Assembly (NCBI GenBank): GCA_944332995.1 | Contig: CALVKR010000003.1 | Coordinates: forward strand, 1 to 64,000 | DNA length: 64,000 nt | Origin: an uncultured Clostridia bacterium | Lineage (GTDB): Bacteria; Bacillota; Clostridia; Christensenellales; CAG-917 | Reading direction: 5' to 3' | Part shown: one piece after another, positions 41,211-50,168 of the stretch | How the letters are laid out: every line of letters begins with the position of its first letter | Position numbering within the stretch: position 1 is the stretch's first letter | Made by a program: the position numbers and the translations under genes | Notes under the pieces: model-generated | Database searches by the model: none | What the model saw: the letters and a program-made list of their open reading frames with translations, nothing else | What the model was told of the DNA's origin: nothing

Positions 41211-42581
41211 TTAGTTTTTCTTGCCGGACTGTTTATCGTCATCCGTTTTATCTTCAGGCTTGTCTGAACACTTATCCTTATTCGAGCTGTCCGTTTTACT
41301 CGTATCCTCGATATTTCCCGTTTCGGTTTCATTGACGCCTATATCTGCGCCCGAGGTTTCCCTCTCGCTCGGCAAAGAGTGCGCCTCTAGCGGCTCTCCG
41401 TCCGAGTCGGCAGTATTTTCTGAACGAGCGGAGCTTGTATCCTTTGTTTTGCCTTTATTTATTTTGTCTTTTATTTTGCCGAAAAATTCTTTTATCTTGT
41501 TTGGCTTTTCCGTCTTTTCGTCGGTCTTTGCGTCCGTTGCTCCTTCCGCACTTCCGCCCTCAAAGTTTTCGCTATCCACAGCTTCGCCGCTTTGCGCTTT
41601 AAGCTCCTCTGCATAACCTATGACGGGATTGCCGTAAGGGTCGACGCCGACAACCGCTCTCTTTTTGCCCCAGATTATCTTTTTCCACAAATGAGCGACA
41701 AACTTGTAGATTTTGTAATCCGCCTTATTTGTGTCAATCTCCTCGCCGTTTTCTATCCTTGCCCTCACCTTGTCATAAACCGCCTTAAATGCGATATACA
41801 AAATTCCGAGCGCAAGCGCTATCGGGAACACGACAAAACACAGCACCTGCGTTATAGGCACGGCGTCCATACGGAGATATTCCATAAGTCCCCTTATGAG
41901 GAAATACCAGAAAAGATATGCAAATCCGAGAACGCCTCTGAATTTCTTTCCGAAACGCCACACGAAATAAAAGCCTACCGCTCCGATAAAGTTCCAAGCC
42001 GCCTCGTATATAAACGTGGCATAGTGCCAGCCCGCTCCGCCGCAAGTGCAACCGGGTGCCGTGCAATGTTCGATATATACGCTGAACGGGAAAAACTCGG
42101 GAAAGCCTGCGCTGATAGCGGCTCCGTAGGCTTCCTGATTGATAAAGTTTCCCCATCTGCCTATCGACTGCGCCAAAAGCAACGTGGGGACGATAACGTC
42201 GATAAGCTCGGGAACGGTGACCTTATCCCTGTGCCGATACCAGAATATGATACCGCCTATAATACCGCCGAACACTCCGCCTACTATCGTGATACCGCCG
42301 TCCCATATCGCTATGGCGTGGACGAAATCGTCCCACGAATTCCACGGAAAATACTCCACCGGGCGAACCATGATATAAAATATTCTCGCAAAGACGACGG
42401 CTATGGGGATTATCCACAAAAACGCCTCGAGTGCGTCGTCGCTTTTTAGCCCTAACCTTTTAAACTCTATCATGGCGTAGACAAGGCATAAAAGCATCGC
42501 CAAAGTTATTATGATTCCATACCACTTGACGGACAGATTTCCTATCTCGAACGCCACTTTGTTTGGTGCCAACAACGTCAT
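41211..42581 (-). CDS. lgt: Prolipoprotein diacylglyceryl transferase with charged C-terminal extension
   Basis: A 456-aa Lgt; the enzyme core is residues 1-280 with seven membrane helices. The family signature SIGRWGNFINQEAYG is intact, with HYATFIYEAAWN and FLIRGLMEYLRMD supplying other conserved residues. It moves diacylglycerol from phosphatidylglycerol to lipobox cysteines. Two oddities: an inserted loop with three cysteines (HCTAPGCTCGG) in an extracytoplasmic segment, and a 150-residue D/E/K/S-rich tail carrying the basic helix NKIKEFFGKIKDKINK at 361. The start overlaps galK by 4 bp with SD AGAGG. Confidence 0.93.
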   Translation of the reverse strand: MTLLAPNKVAFEIGNLSVKWYGIIITLAMLLCLVYAMIEFKRLGLKSDDALEAFLWIIPIAVVFARIFYIMVRPVEYFPWNSWDDFVHAIAIWDGGITIVGGVFGGIIGGIIFWYRHRDKVTVPELIDVIVPTLLLAQSIGRWGNFINQEAYGAAISAGFPEFFPFSVYIEHCTAPGCTCGGAGWHYATFIYEAAWNFIGAVGFYFVWRFGKKFRGVLGFAYLFWYFLIRGLMEYLRMDAVPITQVLCFVVFPIALALGILYIAFKAVYDKVRARIENGEEIDTNKADYKIYKFVAHLWKKIIWGKKRAVVGVDPYGNPVIGYAEELKAQSGEAVDSENFEGGSAEGATDAKTDEKTEKPNKIKEFFGKIKDKINKGKTKDTSSARSENTADSDGEPLEAHSLPSERETSGADIGVNETETGNIEDTSKTDSSNKDKCSDKPEDKTDDDKQSGKKN

Positions 42582-43852
42582 AAATTTACCTCTGTCACAA
42601 GCGTAGCTCCGCTACCTCTGACCACGAGTTTGAAAACTCGGTCGTCGCCGAACATATCCGCCATGAGCTTTTTGAATTTATCCGAATTTTCTTTTTTGAC
42701 AAAAGCGAGAATCGTTCCCGCAAAACCGCCGCCGTGAACTCTGACAGCCTCGCACAGTCCGGACTCTTTGGCATACGTTATCGCAAAAGGCAGATACTGC
42801 GCCGTATCCGACGGAGGATAAAGGTTTTGAAGCAAACGCCACGACGAATCGCCCGACTCGTTTATAACGTTTAAAAACGCTTTTGTATCCCCATCACGTA
42901 TCGCCTTGAGGGCGGCGTCCACCCTGTCGCACTCCTCGAAAAAGTGCAAAGCTCTGAGCACCGCTCTGCCTGAAACTTTTTGCGAGAGTGTTTGAGCATA
43001 TTTTAAAACTTCCGATTTTGAAGTAGACCTAAGTGAATCGACGCTGAAAAATTTAGCCACGCTCTTCATATCGTTGAGTATTCCCGCATAGTCGTCCACA
43101 AGGTCGCTGTGGTCGCCTCCTGCGTTGATGACGAATATATCGAGCGATTTATCTTTCCACGGAGCGGGTATCACTTCGGGATTTTGAGTATCTTTGAAGT
43201 CTATCAGATTGACTCCGCCCAAGGCGATTGCCGCTTGATCCATAAGTCCGCACGGCTTGCCGAAATATCTGTTTTCGGCATACTGCGACGCTTTCGCTTT
43301 TTCGATTGCCGATACCTTGCCGTCGTTATAAAAGCGGTTGAATATCTCGCCCACGAGCACCTCGAATGCGCTCGACGACGAAACGCCTGCGCCTTTGGGA
43401 ACTCGGCTGGTAAAACAAGCCTTAAAGCCGCCCACTTTATAGCCGTGGCTCACAAAATAATCCGCCACGCCCTGAATGAGCGCAAAAGACGTTCCCTTGT
43501 TTTTCTCTTTAAAAGCTATATCGTTTAAATCGACTGTCATGCGAGGATAACCGTCGCTGTCAACGGATACCAACGAGTCGTCCGACGGAGTGGCAACCGC
43601 CAAAATATCGACGCTTACGGCAGCCGCCATGACTTTGCCGTTGTTGTGGTCGGTATGGTTTCCGCAAATCTCTATGCGTCCCGGCGAAGAAAAAACGTAT
43701 CCCTTTTGATAATCGGGAAAGCTGTTTTTAAACGCATGGGCAAGCGAATTTAACCTTAGCTTTAAGTCGTCGGATACGTCGCCGTAAATATCTTTCAAAA
43801 CCTCGTCCAAAAGCGAGTTATCGAAATATTTTTTTTGATTATCAGTTGTCAT
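42578..43852 (-). CDS. galK: Galactokinase
   Basis: A 424-aa GHMP kinase. The galactokinase signature GRIEICGNHTDHNNGKVMA is at about residue 60, the ATP loop is VPKGAGVSSSSAFE, and the third GHMP motif is VHGGGFAGTILAF. It phosphorylates galactose to galactose 1-phosphate in the Leloir pathway. The start has GAGG. It is divergent from galT across 100 bp and is followed, with 4-bp overlap, by lgt, so lipoprotein maturation and galactose use share a transcript. No galE or mutarotase is in the window. Confidence 0.96.
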   Translation of the reverse strand: MTTDNQKKYFDNSLLDEVLKDIYGDVSDDLKLRLNSLAHAFKNSFPDYQKGYVFSSPGRIEICGNHTDHNNGKVMAAAVSVDILAVATPSDDSLVSVDSDGYPRMTVDLNDIAFKEKNKGTSFALIQGVADYFVSHGYKVGGFKACFTSRVPKGAGVSSSSAFEVLVGEIFNRFYNDGKVSAIEKAKASQYAENRYFGKPCGLMDQAAIALGGVNLIDFKDTQNPEVIPAPWKDKSLDIFVINAGGDHSDLVDDYAGILNDMKSVAKFFSVDSLRSTSKSEVLKYAQTLSQKVSGRAVLRALHFFEECDRVDAALKAIRDGDTKAFLNVINESGDSSWRLLQNLYPPSDTAQYLPFAITYAKESGLCEAVRVHGGGFAGTILAFVKKENSDKFKKLMADMFGDDRVFKLVVRGSGATLVTEVNL

Positions 43853-43952
43853 ATAACCCTCGGTTATGTATAATATTTATAGCTTAGATTATATCACACA
43901 GCTTTACGTTTGAAAAGTTATTTTTTAAATAGTTTATTTTTTTAGGTGAAAT
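43853..43952. promoter_or_regulatory. Divergent galK/galT regulatory region
   Basis: 100 bp serving both genes. For galT, TTGAAA and TTTATT are spaced 17 bp (43910-43938); for galK, a TATAAT lies near 43890. A near-palindrome GTATAATATTTATAGC (43868-43883) sits between galK and its -10 and might be an operator. No CcpA site of good quality is visible. Confidence 0.45.
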
Positions 43953-45494
43953 ATGAAAGAAATCGAAATCAGCGAAAAAATCGAGCAACTTTTGATTTAC
44001 GCTCAGCAAAATCTCAATTTAATCGACGAAGACGTTATCTGGTCAAGAAACTATCTTATGGATCTTTTAAAGGTCAAAGAGCCTTTTGATGGAAAGGTAA
44101 AATCTATCCCGTTGCAGGAAATTTTGGACGGGCTTTGCGATTATGCGGTAGAGAATAAACTTTGCGAAGAATTTGAAAAACTTTTGTTTGAAACAAAAAT
44201 AATGGGATACGTCATTCCCATGCCGTCAAAGGTTATCGAGCTTTTCGACGATATCGCTTCGCAAAAGGGTATAAAATGCGCAACCGATTGGTTTTATAAC
44301 TTTTGCGTAAAGAGCAATTATATCCGCAAAATAGATATCGATAAAAACTTAAAGTGGGAGTTTAACGGCAGGTGCGGTAAAATCAAGATAACGATAAACC
44401 TTTCCAAACCCGAAAAGGATCCCGAAGAAGTCAAACGTGCGGCAACGGCAAAAACGGGATATCCTAAATGCATGCTCTGTTCTTCAAACGTGGGATTTGC
44501 AGGCAACGCCGCTCACCCGGCAAGGCAGACGCTGAGGACTATCCCGATAGAACTGAACAACGAAAATTGGTTTATGCAGTTTTCCCCTTACGTTTATTTT
44601 GAAAATCACCTCATCGCCATATGCGAGGAACACCGCCCCATGAACATCACAAAGGCGTCGTTTGAACGTATGGCGGACTTTATAAATCTCTTCCCCCACT
44701 ACTTCATAGGCTCTAATGCGTCGCTCCCCATTGTCGGCGGAAGCATTTTGGCTCACGACCACTATCAGGGCGGAAACAAAGTTTTGCCTATGCTCGAGGC
44801 GAAAAACAAAAACTACTACAAACTCGAGCAATACCCCGACGTAAACATAATCATACCCGATTGGTATAACAGCGTCGTGAAAATAGAATCGAAAAACCGC
44901 AAACAGGCAATCGATGCTGCAAACCATATTTTTGAAACGTGGCTCAATTATACCGACGAGGAAGTCAATATAACGGCATGGACGACAGAAGACGGAAAAA
45001 AAGTTCAGCACAACATAGTTACGCCCACCCTTCAGTTTAACAAGGACGGCGAATACAGCTATGCCTTTATCCTGAGAAACAACTGCACTTCAAAGGAACG
45101 CCCTTACGGCATTTTCCACCCGAGCGAAGACTTGCACAACATCAAAAAGGAAGCTATCGGCATAATCGAAGCAATGGGCTTGTTTATCCTGCCCGGCCGT
45201 CTTGCAAGCGAAGCCGCTCAGATAAAGGATATTTTGACGGGAAAAACTAAACTCGATTTCAAATCGCTTGCCGACGAGAAAAATCCGCTCAACAAACACC
45301 TCGGCATGATAGCGCAGCTCACCAACGACCTTGGCACCAACCTCGGCGAAAAGGAAGCGGAAGAAGCGGTAACAAACGCTATCAACAGCGCATGCGAAAA
45401 GATACTCGAAACTACTGCCGTATTCAAAAACGACGAAAAAGGACAGGCGGCTTTCGCTAAGTTTATGCAGGCGTGCGGCTGTATAGGAAAATAA
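43953..45494 (+). CDS. galT: UDP-glucose--hexose-1-phosphate uridylyltransferase (GalT, type 2)
   Basis: A 513-aa Firmicutes-type GalT of the usual ~500-aa length, longer than the E. coli form. Key segments are PKCMLCSSNVGFAGNAAHPA, the HLIAICEEHRPM stretch and GGSILAHDHYQGG, where the histidines of the nucleotidyl-transfer site sit. It exchanges UMP between UDP-glucose and galactose 1-phosphate. AGGTG precedes the ATG. It is monocistronic, ends in a strong palindromic terminator, and is divergent from galK. Confidence 0.95.
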   Translation: MKEIEISEKIEQLLIYAQQNLNLIDEDVIWSRNYLMDLLKVKEPFDGKVKSIPLQEILDGLCDYAVENKLCEEFEKLLFETKIMGYVIPMPSKVIELFDDIASQKGIKCATDWFYNFCVKSNYIRKIDIDKNLKWEFNGRCGKIKITINLSKPEKDPEEVKRAATAKTGYPKCMLCSSNVGFAGNAAHPARQTLRTIPIELNNENWFMQFSPYVYFENHLIAICEEHRPMNITKASFERMADFINLFPHYFIGSNASLPIVGGSILAHDHYQGGNKVLPMLEAKNKNYYKLEQYPDVNIIIPDWYNSVVKIESKNRKQAIDAANHIFETWLNYTDEEVNITAWTTEDGKKVQHNIVTPTLQFNKDGEYSYAFILRNNCTSKERPYGIFHPSEDLHNIKKEAIGIIEAMGLFILPGRLASEAAQIKDILTGKTKLDFKSLADEKNPLNKHLGMIAQLTNDLGTNLGEKEAEEAVTNAINSACEKILETTAVFKNDEKGQAAFAKFMQACGCIGK

Positions 45495-45741
45495 TCCGTT
45501 TAAAAAGTTTTGTTTGTAAAAAACGCTTTGTTTACAAATAACGCTTTGTTTGTAAAAAAGTTTTTTCGCAAATAACGCTTTGTCCTTAAAAAGGTTTTGT
45601 TTGCAAACAAGCCTATGTTCGCAAAAAAAAGTTTTGTTTGCAAACAACGCTTTGTTTGTAAAAACTTTTTATTCAAAAAGGTTTTGTCCGAAAAAACATA
45701 TTTGTAACGTAAAATCGCTTTTAAATATCGCTAAACGTTAA
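45495..45741. other. AT-rich repeat spacer after galT
   Basis: The gap between the converging genes galT and the phosphoesterase is filled by the degenerate repeat listed at 45507-45698 and ends at the terminator 45742-45770. No gene is visible. Confidence 0.65.
45507..45698. repeat. Degenerate ~18-bp tandem repeat downstream of galT
   Basis: About ten imperfect units built on GCTTTGTTTGYAAAAA / GTTTTGTTTGCAAACA. Many units are locally self-complementary (GTTTGCAAAC). The array is not coding and is unrelated to other repeats in the window. Confidence 0.75.
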
Positions 45742-45770
45742 AGCCGAGGCATATGCCTCGGCTGTTTTTT
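45742..45770. terminator. Terminator of galT
   Basis: Perfect 22-bp palindrome AGCCGAGGC-ATAT-GCCTCGGCT followed by GTTTTTT on the plus strand. It may also serve the phosphoesterase gene ending at 45797 on the other strand. Confidence 0.88.
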
Positions 45771-45796
45771 GATTGACTTACATTATATTCTACTGT

Positions 45797-46885
45797 CTAC
45801 ATATCCCTGTCTTTGTTTTCGGGAGTGTTTAATCTGTCCTTATCCTTATGCCATCTGAGCCCGCCGCCCTTTGCCTCACCTCTGACGGTGGTGAGCGGAA
45901 CGAGTGAAACGTCAAACGAGCCGTCGTCGGCAATAGTTATGAGGGTAGCTCCCCTTTGATTTTTCTTGTTTTTTATCTTCATATAGGCAAGATAATCGAT
46001 GCTCATGCCATAGGTAAGCCTGACTCCCTTATAACTCATAGAAAGAGTGTTGAGGTGGTCGTGACCGTAAAAAACGCCTTTAGTTGAGCCAAGTTTTAAA
46101 ATAGTATCGAATTCTTTGCCGTATCTATGGGGCACTCCGAAATATTGGTCGTGCTCTAAAACGGCGCCGAGATAATATTTTGTATCTTTGCTTTTTGCCT
46201 GCATCGCCCACCATGCGTCCCTTACCTCTCTGAAAGGAATGTGCTGAAAAATCAACGAAGGTTCGCCGTTTTTGCAATGCTCTTTTATCATTTTCTCATA
46301 CCATTCCACCTGGTCATCGTGCACGATATCGAAGCCCGAAAAGAAGCTGTTTGTTTCATAGCTGTTTGAGTCGAGCATCACCAAAAGGTTGTTTAAACTT
46401 CCGTCGGCGTTCTCGAGCCTTATGACATAGTTACCCTCGCCGAAAATATTTTCGTCGCCGGACTTAAAAAGGCAGTTAGGCGCGGAAGAATAAAACTTGG
46501 CAAGCTGCGACTTTTTATGAGTGGAATAAGATTCGCAGTCGTGATTGCCGAACACCAGACACCATGGCACGCCTAAAGTTTCCATAAGCGAGGCAAACCA
46601 TTTGGCAGGTCGCATATTGTTTAAACTGCCCGACACAACGGGAATGGGATAGCTTACGTCACCGGTCACTACAACAAGGTCCGGCTTGGCATAAGTTATT
46701 AAATCTCTGACGGCTGTGAGAGCGAGGCGGTCCTTCTTTCTTGAAAGACAGCCTCCGCCTATATGCACGTCGGTTATCTGAAGGATATTGAAATCCTTAC
46801 CCTTTTCCTTTCTAAACACGCTAACCCCGTCTTTTTCAAACGGGGTTATAAATTGTTTATCGATTTTTTCAGCTTTAATTTTCAT
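45797..46885 (-). CDS. Calcineurin-like metallophosphoesterase
   Basis: A 362-aa phosphoesterase. The metal-binding series is complete: ITDVHIGGG (D-x-H), VVTGDVSY (GD), FGNHDCES (GNHD), IFQHIPF (H) and FYGHDHLN (GHDH). It lacks a signal peptide, so it is cytoplasmic. The substrate is unknown; relatives include purple acid phosphatase-like and Icc-type enzymes. It overlaps the end of the transporter gene by 11 bp and is translated from within it, without a strong SD of its own. Confidence 0.87.
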   Translation of the reverse strand: MKIKAEKIDKQFITPFEKDGVSVFRKEKGKDFNILQITDVHIGGGCLSRKKDRLALTAVRDLITYAKPDLVVVTGDVSYPIPVVSGSLNNMRPAKWFASLMETLGVPWCLVFGNHDCESYSTHKKSQLAKFYSSAPNCLFKSGDENIFGEGNYVIRLENADGSLNNLLVMLDSNSYETNSFFSGFDIVHDDQVEWYEKMIKEHCKNGEPSLIFQHIPFREVRDAWWAMQAKSKDTKYYLGAVLEHDQYFGVPHRYGKEFDTILKLGSTKGVFYGHDHLNTLSMSYKGVRLTYGMSIDYLAYMKIKNKKNQRGATLITIADDGSFDVSLVPLTTVRGEAKGGGLRWHKDKDRLNTPENKDRDM

Positions 46886-48716
46886 CCGGATTATCGTTCC
46901 CTTTAATTTCAGATTCTATCGTTTCTTTTTTTTGATTTTTGCCACGTTTAGGCTTTTCCGCCTTTTTTTCGGCATCTGCTTCGTCTTGGACGGAATCGGA
47001 AACGACAGGGTCGATTTGTTCTATCTTATCGACTTCGGCTATAACTTCTTTAGGTGTTTCCTCTTCGGGAAGAACGGGATGTTCTTTATAAATTTGAATC
47101 ATCTCCATATCTTTCTCCTCGTTATACTTGCCGTAGTGCTTTTCAATCAAATCGATACGCTCTTGCTTTTCTTCGTCCGTCAAACTGTCGTATTGACCGG
47201 TCTTGACCTTATCGGAAAGATATCTGACTCTTGCGAGTACTTTGTTGTTGACTCTGAAATTGCAAGCGGCAAAGAAAGCGAATGCAATGAGCACTGTGAC
47301 AGCAACGCCCATCATAAGTCTTATTGTCAAGACAACCGTATCGGTAAGAGCTACGGAGTTTGCAATTCCGTGATTTATATTTGAAATATAGGTATCGTAT
47401 CCTACGCCCGACAACACCCATCCTATAAGGCCGACACCGAGCGCGCCCGCCACTTTTCTGATAAGCGTCATCATACCGCTGTAGTTACCCGTAGGACGCT
47501 CACCTGTCGCAAGCTCGCAAACGTCGAGAGTGTCGGGGAAAATCATCCACGGTATCATCTGCGCTCCGCCGAAGCCGAAGCCCATTATGAATGCGACGAA
47601 CGGAATGACCAAAGGCGGACACCAAACAGGATTGAGAACGGCAATCAAAATACCGCCGATAATATAGAAAGGCAAGCCCATTCTGAAGGCAAAGCCTTTG
47701 CCCTTTTTATCCATGACCCATCTTACAAGCGGGAAGGCTATGACGGCGGCAACCATGAGCGGAGCGACGACGAACATGGACGAAAATTCCATTGTCATAA
47801 ATCCGAGGTCGACTATCGTGTTTCTCCAGACGTGGTCGGCATAATATACGGCAAGAGCGGAAAGCATATCCATACAGGTGAATGCCGAAACGTACATGCC
47901 TATATGCCAAGCATAGCTTTTATTTTTATAAGGGGTGATATAACCTTTTAAGAAATCTTTGAAGTTAAATTTGACTTTTGCCTCGTGAGGCGCGGGTTTA
48001 ATTCTCTCTTTTGTTCCGAGCGCACACATGACAAGACCGCCGCCGAACAAGAGACCGAAAAGACCTGCCATAATGAGCCAGAACGCTACGGGAGACAGAC
48101 CGCCGCCCTTCAAAGAGTTGAGGAGCAGAAGCGGAACGAGATACGCAATACCCGACGCAACGGCAACAAAGACAACTTTAACCGTGTTGGCATTGTTACG
48201 TTCTTTAAATGACGGCGAAATATCGCTCGCCATAGACGTATACGGAACTTGAGAACAAGTAGAACACGTATTCCAGAACATATAGAATATGAGCATCCAC
48301 GCTATCATACCCGCTTGGTCGGTTATGCCCCATTCTCTGATAGGCGCAAAGAGTAAAAACAGCGCAACGATAAGCGAGATGCCGCCTATAAACATATACG
48401 GTTTACGTCTGCCGAACCTTGACCTAGTGTTATCGGAAATATAACCCATGACAGGGTCGGTGACAGCGTCCCAGATTTTGGAAATAAGCATAATCGTTGA
48501 TGCAGCCGCCGAAGCGATGAGCAAGGTATCGGTCATGTAGTTAAGCAAAACGCACGCCATAAGCGCAACGCCGCCGCCGTCCATAATAGCACCGAGACCG
48601 TAGAAAATCTTTTCTTTGGTAGGTATTTTATCTTCCGGTTTTACGTCGTCGACTTTTTTGACGACTACTTCACCTTCCGACGTAGCCCCTGCCAAAACTT
48701 CCTTTTTCTTTTTCAT
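46875..48716 (-). CDS. GPH-type MFS transporter with extended N- and C-termini
   Basis: A 613-aa sugar:cation symporter-like carrier. The family segment KIWDAVTDPVMGYISDNTRS followed by RFGRRKPYMFIG is intact, and 12 helices are predicted. The first 35 residues are charged, and after the last helix about 120 residues form an E/K/P-rich cytosolic tail. A long tail on GPH carriers can be a regulatory IIA domain in LacS-type proteins, but this one has no IIA histidine motif and looks disordered. It is transcribed with the phosphoesterase. SD AAGGGGG is rather far (14 nt) from the ATG. Confidence 0.85.
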   Translation of the reverse strand: MKKKKEVLAGATSEGEVVVKKVDDVKPEDKIPTKEKIFYGLGAIMDGGGVALMACVLLNYMTDTLLIASAAASTIMLISKIWDAVTDPVMGYISDNTRSRFGRRKPYMFIGGISLIVALFLLFAPIREWGITDQAGMIAWMLIFYMFWNTCSTCSQVPYTSMASDISPSFKERNNANTVKVVFVAVASGIAYLVPLLLLNSLKGGGLSPVAFWLIMAGLFGLLFGGGLVMCALGTKERIKPAPHEAKVKFNFKDFLKGYITPYKNKSYAWHIGMYVSAFTCMDMLSALAVYYADHVWRNTIVDLGFMTMEFSSMFVVAPLMVAAVIAFPLVRWVMDKKGKGFAFRMGLPFYIIGGILIAVLNPVWCPPLVIPFVAFIMGFGFGGAQMIPWMIFPDTLDVCELATGERPTGNYSGMMTLIRKVAGALGVGLIGWVLSGVGYDTYISNINHGIANSVALTDTVVLTIRLMMGVAVTVLIAFAFFAACNFRVNNKVLARVRYLSDKVKTGQYDSLTDEEKQERIDLIEKHYGKYNEEKDMEMIQIYKEHPVLPEEETPKEVIAEVDKIEQIDPVVSDSVQDEADAEKKAEKPKRGKNQKKETIESEIKGNDNPDEN

Positions 48717-48873
48717 AGTTTTGTGGGAATCCCCCTTATATAATTTTTTTTTGCAAATTGTATACTGCCCGACTTTTCAATGTGCTATAAACTTTCCATT
48801 TAAAAGTGAACGCAAAGGCAATTTAGGATAATATTTTTAAATTGCCAGCCAAAAAGCCTGTAACCGTTTTGGA

Positions 48874-48898
48874 AATAAAAAACCGCTTAAAGCAGTTT
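48874..48898 (-). terminator. Terminator of pfkA-pfp
   Basis: Stem AAACTGC / GCGGTTT (one G-U pair), 5-nt loop, T6 on the minus strand, only 2 bases after the pfp stop. Confidence 0.8.
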
Positions 48899-48899
48899 C

Positions 48900-50141
48900 C
48901 TATTTTGTCGCCCAAACTTTCTTTAGGCGCGCAAACCTCGGCAAACCGTCTTCAAGCGGAGCCTTTGCGTCTCCCTGAATGAGAGGGAGAGCGTATTTGA
49001 TAAAATCTTCGGTAAGGCCTGTGCCTTCCGGAGTTATCCACTCGAGCGGAACAGTCTTTTCGGTATTGGCGGCTTTTTCAAGCGGCATCAACACCGGTTT
49101 CATAACGTATTTATCGCCCTTTTGTCTTTCAAAGATGACCATTTGGTCCGTTTCGCCGTCGCAGGCAAATCTGACCGCCGCACTGCCCGCCTCAAAAGCT
49201 TCTTCGACGTCAACCTTAGAAGCAAGGTGCGCCGCACAGCGTTGCATGAGGCTGAATTCGATAGCCCTTGTCTTGACGCCGAGTTTTTCCTTTACGATGT
49301 TGGCGAGCATAGCGCCTACACCGCCGAGCTGAGCGTGTCCGAAAAGGTCGGTTGTAGAAGCGGTGAATTCGCCGACGTATTTACCCTCTTTGGTCTTGAT
49401 ACCCTCGGAAACGACGGCAATACATTTGTTGTTTTTCCTTTCGCAAACGCCCTTGACGTCGGATATGAATTTATCCACGTCAAAGGGTACTTCGGGAAGA
49501 TAGATAAGGTCTGCTCCGAGATTTTTATAATTGGCGAGCGCAGCGGCGGCTGTAAGCCAGCCTGCGTTTCTGCCCATAACCTCGATAACGCAAACAAGAC
49601 CTGTGTCGTAAACGCTTGCGTCGAGATTGATTTCCATTAAAGTAGTCGCAATATATTTGGCGGCACTTCCGTAGCCCGGGCAATGGTCGGTGCCGAAAAG
49701 GTCGTTGTCTATTGTCTTGGGCACGCCTATGACGTTGCAATCGTATCCCGAGTTTTTCATAAACTTGGAAATCTTGTTGCATGTGTCCATAGAGTCGTTA
49801 CCGCCGTTGTAGAAGAAATAACGAATATCGTATTTTTTGAAGACTTCGAGCAAACGGTTGTAGTCCGTGGGATCGTCCTCGAAATTCTTGAGCTTGTATC
49901 TTACCGAACCGAGCGCAGACGACGGAGTGTATTTCATAAGCTCGAGCTCTGTGGTATCCTCTTCGTTGATGAGATAAAATTTCTCTTCCAATATACCTCT
50001 TATACCGTGAGCCGCTCCGTATACGTTTGTGATATTTTTCTGCTTAAGTGCTTCGATAAATACCCCTGCCGCCGACGAGTTGATAACGGACGTCGGACCG
50101 CCGGACTGCCCGAAAATGCAGGCGCCTTTCAAATTTTTCAT
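48900..50141 (-). CDS. pfp: Pyrophosphate-dependent 6-phosphofructokinase
   Basis: A 413-aa PFK-fold enzyme. The donor-selecting residues are those of PPi enzymes: GGNDS has aspartate where ATP enzymes have glycine, and GVPKTIDND has lysine where ATP enzymes have glycine. MGRNAGWLTAA binds the sugar phosphate. It reversibly converts fructose 6-phosphate and PPi to fructose 1,6-bisphosphate. The ATG at 50141 has GGGGAGG before it; an in-frame extension upstream lacks SD. It follows pfkA by 27 bp in the same operon, so the cell has both donors available at this step. Confidence 0.9.
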   Translation of the reverse strand: MKNLKGACIFGQSGGPTSVINSSAAGVFIEALKQKNITNVYGAAHGIRGILEEKFYLINEEDTTELELMKYTPSSALGSVRYKLKNFEDDPTDYNRLLEVFKKYDIRYFFYNGGNDSMDTCNKISKFMKNSGYDCNVIGVPKTIDNDLFGTDHCPGYGSAAKYIATTLMEINLDASVYDTGLVCVIEVMGRNAGWLTAAAALANYKNLGADLIYLPEVPFDVDKFISDVKGVCERKNNKCIAVVSEGIKTKEGKYVGEFTASTTDLFGHAQLGGVGAMLANIVKEKLGVKTRAIEFSLMQRCAAHLASKVDVEEAFEAGSAAVRFACDGETDQMVIFERQKGDKYVMKPVLMPLEKAANTEKTVPLEWITPEGTGLTEDFIKYALPLIQGDAKAPLEDGLPRFARLKKVWATK

Positions 50142-50168
50142 ACTTCCTCCCCTTGAATGAATATGCAA

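Noticed and set aside
43868-43915. Catabolite-response element between galK and galT
   Set aside because: The best alignment to the cre consensus has about five mismatches.
48859-48872. CcpA cre-like site (TGTAACCGTTTTGG)
   Set aside because: Three mismatches to the consensus at conserved positions, and located beside the pfp terminator rather than at a promoter.
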